Assembly: GCA_030062745.1 (NCBI GenBank)
Contig: CP099841.1
Location: 13,782,970 to 13,846,969, forward strand
From: Capitulum mitella
Taxonomy: Eukaryota > Arthropoda > Thecostraca > Pollicipedomorpha > Pollicipedidae
Length of the DNA: 64,000 nt
Reading direction: 5' to 3'
The notes under the pieces are model-generated. The model did not search any database and had not been told where the DNA came from. It saw only the letters and a list, made by a program, of their open reading frames with translations. Positions 57,711 through 64,000 of this stretch are shown in pieces. Numbering within the stretch: the stretch's first letter is position 1; every line of letters begins with the position of its first letter. The position numbers were made by a program, and so were the translations under genes.

Positions 57711-59789
57711 AGCGTTGTATTTTGTATGCTACTGGATTTTTTTTTACTGCTATCACATTTTGGCTGGTTTGGGTCAGTCGTGTCCATGGGTTGCACTGAC
57801 TGCAGACGTGCGCTGGTAGTTCAGCAGGGTAATGCCAATAGTAGAGTGATGCATTTTGGTTCATATCTCAAGGATACTGAAGTTTTGAAGAAGATACACG
57901 TTTTTTGTTTTGTTTAAATGTTCATGAAATTTCCAATGAATTGTCAGTTATAACATTTCCTTTCAACTTTAAACGAAGGTAAAACCGATGAACTTTACCT
58001 CCGCTTGTTTTACTTCCAGCTATAAGCTTTATGCTTTGTGTCTGCCACGAACATTACTAAATGTTGTTTTGGGCCCATATGCATTTTTTTTAATGGCGAA
58101 GAAATTATTATTGGGGCTGTGGTTCAGCATTACATTCAATGTTCTCATATTTACATCGCCACGACATGACAGCGCTATTTCATTGTCAAATGGACCTAAA
58201 TTTTTGGTATTCTTTGCGCGAAATGTGTACATGACATCCCTGCGACACGTTTTTGGCATTTAATATGCCATGATATTCGCAAGTTGATACATTCTTCTTC
58301 TAGATTCTCAAAACCGCCTAAAAATTCCTTTATTTTTGAAGACTTTTTAAGGTTACCAAACGTCTTCAGCTCCAGTTCTCCGAGTCGTCATCGAAGGGAG
58401 TCAGACAAAGGCGTCTGAGAACCCATTTATGTCTCCAGTAGATCAACAATGCCGCGGTGCCTCTAGGTGATTCATATCCGTAATGTAAAACGGTACTTCC
58501 TTTCTTCTGAAGCGAAAAACGCTCTTATAGCACAGAATCTCAGAACCCTTTCATCAGCCACCTTTGGGAATTGCAAGGCTTTCCCACACTCTCTCATTTG
58601 CGAAATCTTGTCCTTCTAAAATTTTCAGATTAAACTTCGCGTTCTAATTAGTTACGTCTCATATCATTATATCACAATTGCTTATTATCCTTCAGTCATT
58701 TTCGTTTGTAAATATTACGTATGCAGCGCCGGTTTTTGCTCAGTATGTTAAGGCTCAAGCTCAGGCTCAGTGATACTCTGCGCGGAAGGCTGTGGTAGTG
58801 TTTGTGGTGTTAGTGTGAGGAGTGACGGTGCTCACAGTGTTAGATCGAGAAGTGGCCGTTCATGTAGTGCCATTGTGTGTAAGAAGATAATATAATGTTA
58901 GTGAGGTGCTTTGATTCGTCTCTGGTTCGGTGCCGAATGGCTGACTGACGATGAAGGCTCCAAGTACTGAGTCGATAGAAAAGACTGGCACAAACGTGGT
59001 TGCCAATAGTCAAACTATCGCGCCAAGCAGAAAACTGCTACACCAATCCATGCCCAACGTCCGTCTGTTAGGCATGTTAATGCTCTTCCGTTAACATCAT
59101 TACTTTCTCCCGTGTGCGGAACAGCCTGTCGGCGATGAGGATGCACATGTGTCGTGCATTTGCAATACAGTGCAATAAGTGTCGACTGGCAGATGGAACA
59201 TTTTTTATATTCGTTTGACACCTGCGGCAGTACCTCCTGGGCCTTTCTGTACAGTGATCATTCTATGCTTTCGGGACGTCCTAAGGCCAGGTCTTCTATA
59301 AACGATTGTCATAGACATATGCGGGCGTGTTTAACGCGTTTTTCGTCTTTTATTGTACGTTCGGTATATGCACATCGCGGCGAGAACAGTGTGGGCCTGC
59401 TTGTTTATCTGTCAGCGAATCACGAATTCTGCTCAATAATCGATTTGTGTATAATGACGTGGAATTTCTCGTAACTCCAGAAATGGAAAAAAACGTTTCC
59501 GTTGCATGCCATTAGTTACAGGATAGTGAACTTCCGACTGCCAACAGTTTCGCAGATTGTGGGGAAAATGTGAAAACGATCAGAGTTCTCAGCAGTTCTT
59601 TTGATTTGAGTAACTCATCTTAAGATTTTAAGTCATCGTGCACTTCTTGATATTTTGTCGCACCAGTCAGCCGTTTTCACGGGTTCTGCGTGACGTTTCT
59701 TGCGGCATTTTTTTGTGACTCGCCGGCGATCCATGTTGTATTCCTTGGTCCCAGCATGCAATGACTGTGGGTACTTCGAAAAACGGACG
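57711..59789. other. No gene recognised
   Basis: Unassigned AT-leaning sequence with short overlapping frames and no domain. A GTGTT/GTGAGG-rich patch lies near 58800-58900. Confidence 0.35.
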
Positions 59790-60130
59790 TGATCACGGAT
59801 AGTACGTGCCGCGACGAGGCCTGGCAGCCGCCGGCGGAGGGAAATCACTGCCGAGCGCCGCCGACGCGCCCGTTAAGCCCGAGCAGGAGAGGGCAGCTCA
59901 TCCTGAGACGACGCCGGCGTATTGATAATGCGGGCCACGTCCTGGCCGAGCGCTGGCAGCCGGACGGTGCAGATGAAAGGCTCCCGATCGCCGGACGCAG
60001 GCTGGCGGGTCGTCGCAGTGCCGCCTCTCTCTCCGTGGAGTGCCCGCTGCAGGACGGCAGCTGCCGCAGCGCAGCCATCCCTCGGACACGAGGAGCCACT
60101 CGAACGCGAATGACTGAGCTTCGATCGGAG
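59790..60130. other. CpG-rich island, coding status unresolved
   Basis: A dense CpG block with a 121-residue plus-strand frame and minus-strand frames of 84 and 63 residues. Arg/Ala-rich composition and no domain suggest a compositional origin, but an exon cannot be excluded. Confidence 0.3.
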
Positions 60131-61043
60131 CGGAAGTTTCGAGCTGATTACTAACTGCTGAAAAGAGATAACATCTAGCAGCGCAAATGGACCAATCAGT
60201 AGTGCAGTTTTACACGATCATCTCCTAAATTTTGGTGCAGTTTAGTTCGAGGGGCGCCAAACACGGGTGTGACGTTTTTAGGTCCGCCAGGTTCACGTTT
60301 CTGGATTTATTGTTTCCGGTAAGTGCAAGTTTTTGCATGGCCAGGACGTTTTTGCTGAGGGATAAACTACGTACAATGCGGTACATCGTACTAACAAATT
60401 CATCGTTTGGTGAATAAGGGTATTTTTAGGCCTTTTTATCACCGCTTTTTGCCATGCTTTCATTCAAGTAACTGGCCCTTTTGACGCCAGTGCAAGTGAC
60501 TTAGCATGACCTTTAGCTAAGGGAAAACTGTGCTTTTTCACCAGTAATCGAACACTAATGAATTTTCCTCGCATGCAAAAAACGTGAAAATACGGTTTTC
60601 CCCCCAAACTGGCCTATTATTGCGAAGATGTTTTGAGATTTCGCTGCCTAGCTTCAGTAATCGTGGTGCGGTTCACTGGAAAACAGCGAAAAGGCGCCGC
60701 ATAGTTCTAGAAGACGGTTCAGTTAATGATGATTGAAGTACCTCTCATCTCATGCCGTGAACTTGTGGTCATAGTTCTGGTTCGGATGGCTATTTTAGGT
60801 AGGTATATATAGGTATATAAACAGCTGCGACCAATTGTAGGTCGCAGCTTGGACGAGTAAAACAAAGACATCTGGATAACATTATGGGTATCACATGACT
60901 GCAGCGGATGAACCTTGCCTCTTCCGGTACAATGTAGTTTACATACAGTAACCTATTTCGCATTTTTGCCTTGGAATGTAAAAAGGTAACAACAATTAAA
61001 AAAAACTGCTTTAGTGTAATTTTTATTTTCGTATTTATACCAC
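60131..61043. other. No gene recognised
   Basis: Unassigned sequence with a short TAGGTAGGTATATATAGGTATA repeat near 60796-60820. Confidence 0.35.
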
Positions 61044-62260
61044 TTAACCCGCGCACGACCGTCGGTCCGTCTCGAACATGGGCGACTGGGGGGCAGTTGA
61101 CTGCCCTCCTCTAACTCACGAATGGTTGGTCGCACGACAAAAATAAGCATACCGTTGGAAAGCCTGTGACGAGTAGAGCTCGAAACTGGCCTCATTTTTT
61201 AGTTTTGGATAACGTGTAAGCAATTTACGTTCTATATATGTTTTCTCATAGCCGACTGCATGAGACCGAGCAACGGCCTGAATCTCAAGGGCTGTGACTA
61301 ATAACGCATAGGCAAAGGCACCAGCGCACAAGCAAAGGTCCGCGATGCCGATACACGTCTAATTTCCCAGATTTGTTCAATATACATGCCAAAACGTTGA
61401 GTCAAAGACACGGCAATTTTTGTGCCGGCTGTCGGCGTGCGCTGCAGCCGTACGCAGTAAGACATTAACGGTAACTAATTTTAGCGTTCCTTCATTTTCG
61501 CGACATAAGTGTATGCGTGTAAATGTTATTGATATTAGTGGTTCCTGTGATGGTTTCTCATGCTTGAATTTTGGAAAACATCATTAGTTACCAATCTACA
61601 CAATTTGCGGAGCTTTATTAGCGAGAACCTGTTTATTTCCAAAATATCCAATTTTTGAAGCTTTTTGAGGTTCTTGGTATTACGTACGTCTGTGCAAGCC
61701 AGTTCTGCCATTTTCTACCCATTTTGAGTAATTTACCGCTGATTTTGACTGTGGTACATTTTGGCTCACAACAGTTATTCGTGACCTGACCTCAGTTCAA
61801 AGGCTGGGAGTCATTGATACTTTGCCCAATGACGGTAACTAGATGTCTGCTTCACTCCACACTAAAAATGTTGTGAAAAATTCCGCCAATTTCCGAAAAA
61901 AAAACGACATATCTTAAAATGGGCTTGACCTTAGGTCAATGACCCGGAATATTCCGAAAAATCTGAGATAGCAGATTTGTTGCATCTATCACGATCACTA
62001 ATCCCTGAAAGCATTTTTGTGATATCTTGTTTTTCGAAAAAGTTGCAGGGTGCTAACCTTTTTTTGACATAGGTCTGTTTGACCTAACCTAGGTCAGACA
62101 TCTGGTTTGACCTGAAGTTAAAACTTTGACACAAGGTGTAAAAATGGTAAAGTAAAAGGTGCAGGAAATTTCGTGTCTCTGTGTTTGTTTGTTCTCCCGC
62201 AATCTCAGCAAAACCTCAGGGGCGGTGCGGCCAACTGCCTCCCAGTCGGGGGCGGGTTAA
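61044..62260 (-). mobile_element. TTAA family 2 MITE, copy 2 (full length, 1217 bp)
   Basis: TTAACCCGCGCACGACCGTC opens and GGGGGCGGGTTAA closes, with TTAA at both ends. It is inverted relative to the 34895 copy and matches it throughout. The subterminal hairpin GGGCAGT-TG-ACTGCCC lies at 61091-61106. AGGTCA motifs occur around 61785-61800, 61930-61945 and 62085-62115. It is non-coding. Confidence 0.85.
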
Positions 62261-63179
62261 CTCTCGTCCTTCTGGGGCCTTCTGCATAACGCAGAAGTAT
62301 GGGGGGAGGAGTGTTCGTTAGTACGATCCCCCGGCCATTTCCACATCGTGCGTCCTAGAGCGTCGCGTGGAAAACCATCGTGTTGCGCGTGACGAGATCT
62401 CGCGACTGGTATCTCTTTTTAAGGCCTCAGGGCAACGGATGACCTAGGTGGTCAAAGTTCAAAAATTGGCGGAGATTAGCACTTTTCAAGTTTAAGCGCA
62501 AACGAACGCCAAAGAATAAATTGTGATGAAACAAAACGGATATCACAGTGTTCGTCATTCAGTTATGAGTCTATATGAACACCACATTATTGTATTTTAT
62601 CCATGTAGTCCGATCCAGGCCATGCTAAGTCAGTCCTTGTCAAGCCGGGTCGTCGGCTTAAATGCGTTCTCGGAGTTGCAGAAGCATTTTTGTGGATAAT
62701 AATAAATGCTGAAGTCAAATGTAGCATCTTAATTAACAAGCAGTGTTGTTAAATAACATAAAGGTGATGTTATGTTATTCAAGGTTGCCTGAAGTCAATG
62801 ACCTAGAATATTTCGGGTTAGGTAAAATCGCACTTTAGGCGCCTGAAAAGTGTTTTTTTCAAGTCGATATCCAACACAGAATCTAATTCTAGGTATACCG
62901 TAGCATTGTAGACTCATCGCTCTACGGCCGACGGCGATCCGCCCGTCAGAGCAAAAGTCAGTTGTTCCCTGCATTGCGCCTCTTTTGATGAAATGAAAGA
63001 TAAGTTGCACCAAATTTATACCATTCGATTTCTTAGACCTCAAGTAATCTGAATATATAGGTTGTTTTCCGATACCTGTTTCCTATCGCATTACCAAAAA
63101 TAAAAAGTAGCGTATTTCCCGCAGTAGCTCAAGACCTCAGTTTACACTCTTGATAATCCCTGCAGTGAGCATAAGCCTG
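62261..63179. other. No gene recognised
   Basis: Unassigned sequence. AGGTCA-type words occur near 62440 and 62800. No exon or RNA gene is seen. Confidence 0.35.
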
Positions 63180-63599
63180 TTAACCCCATTTCCAGCAGGG
63201 AGGGGGCTGAATCGGCCCCCATCGGGTTTTTTGCTTGCGAATTCCAGGTTTTTTAACGCAGCTTCGCGAAACTTGCTGACTTTTCCTAGCTGTTCTTTTT
63301 ACGTGCCGTGACAAAATTTCAAAATTCTGTTTTGCTCAGGGGCGGAGCCAGGCAACGTTTTTGGGAGGCATCTAAGCCTATTTTTGGCCATGTTGAGGGT
63401 AAAAGGAAAATGCCTGGCAAAAACGGTGTTTTTAAGATAGAACTTCAAACTTTATATGGGTGTTAGCTAAATAGTTAGGCATTGTGCAGATATAATTTTG
63501 GTCATCTGAGGTCGCTTTACAAAATCAGGTCAAGGTCAAAAAGCAAAATTTGGTTTTACTGCAATAATTTTGGCGCTGTTTTTTAAACGCCAAACCCGG

Positions 63600-63643
<44 letters not shown>

Positions 63644-63646
63644 GTA

Positions 63647-63686
<40 letters not shown>

Positions 63687-64000
63687 CGTAAAAAGGTGCC
63701 CTCTACTTGTGTATCAAGTTTCAGCTTGATATCAGGTTGGGTTACGGAGCTACGACCTAAAATGTCAGTGCTGGTATCTTATGTCGCAATAGCCATAAAA
63801 TGAAATGTTTGAAATAGAGTGAATTCAAATGATTGAAAACGTTTACAGATAATATTAAATGCACACGAGATCATTCCAAGTGACTCCAAGGTCACTGGAG
63901 GTCATTTAAAATCAGAGAACACAAGATGATCTGAAGAAAGTGTGACGATGACGGTTCCCCTTTTTTCATGTCCCTGGCGCAGCCTATGCTAACATTATAC
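63180..64000 (+). mobile_element. TTAA family 1 MITE, copy 7, cut by window end
   Basis: It starts TTAACCCCATTTCCAGCAGG and follows the family order to the AGCCTATGCTAACATTATAC block at the last base. A TA microsatellite of about 80 bp (63603-63684) sits in its middle, replacing or expanding the CATATG-type stretch of other copies. The other terminus lies outside the window. Confidence 0.85.
63603..63684. repeat. (TA)n microsatellite inside a MITE
   Basis: Two long TA runs flank a short ACGTAATATAC centre and are roughly palindromic about it. It is expanded from the AT-rich spot that in other copies reads ACGTCATATATATTCC. Confidence 0.95.

Overview
The window looks like repeat-dominated DNA from an arthropod, possibly a crustacean. 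Intergenic and intronic sequence is interrupted by short CpG-rich islands. One host coding segment can be recognised: a single exon at 13512-13660 (+ strand) that encodes the start of the first Ig domain of a Dpr (defective proboscis extension response) cell-surface protein. Its 3' end is a GT splice donor where I would expect the Dpr intron. No partner exon is visible, so most of the window is probably intron or intergenic flank. The phylum call rests on this exon. The crustacean preference is inference only.

Layout: 600-3015 (-) is a degraded LINE with reverse transcriptase and RNase H/C-terminal remnants. 6.3-12.7 kb is stacked with non-autonomous DNA transposons that carry TTAA at both ends. 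13.5 kb is the Dpr exon. 18.0-19.6 kb (-) is a degraded L1/Tx1-like LINE. 20.4-20.9 kb holds a tandem duplication and a tRNA-derived SINE. 21.3-22.9 and 23.6-25.4 kb are GC-rich degenerate minisatellites; the second has a higher-order period near 1 kb. 25.4-26.1 kb holds nested foldbacks. 29.1-30.6 kb holds direct duplications. 33.8-36.1 kb holds two more transposon families. 38.7-40.0 kb has ATGGCGA-type arrays, one joined to a tRNA-like segment; a second such composite lies at 57.2-57.7 kb. 40.9-41.9 kb is an inverted-repeat element with a low-complexity homopolymer core. 46.4-49.1 kb is a 2.7-kb palindrome centred on a TTAA. 53.6-64.0 kb has further TTAA elements.

The strongest structural theme is a set of TTAA-flanked, piggyBac-type non-autonomous families. 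They share a layout: TTAACC termini, a subterminal G-tract/C-tract hairpin, and a body rich in AGGTCA half-sites, the core motif of nuclear hormone receptors. Perfect DR1 sites (AGGTCAAAGGTCA) and TCAAGGTCA extended half-sites recur at equivalent places in separate copies. The palindrome joins two copies of one family head to head on a shared TTAA and extends into 203 bp of flank that is identical on both sides. This is what an unresolved TTAA hairpin intermediate could leave behind, but an assembly artefact is not excluded.

No tRNA or rRNA gene, CRISPR array or complete protein gene could be supported. Long open frames in the minisatellites, the homopolymer tract and the CpG islands are explained by composition. 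All coordinates of repeats are by eye, and repeat edges are good to about 5-20 bp unless a TTAA or a splice site fixes them.
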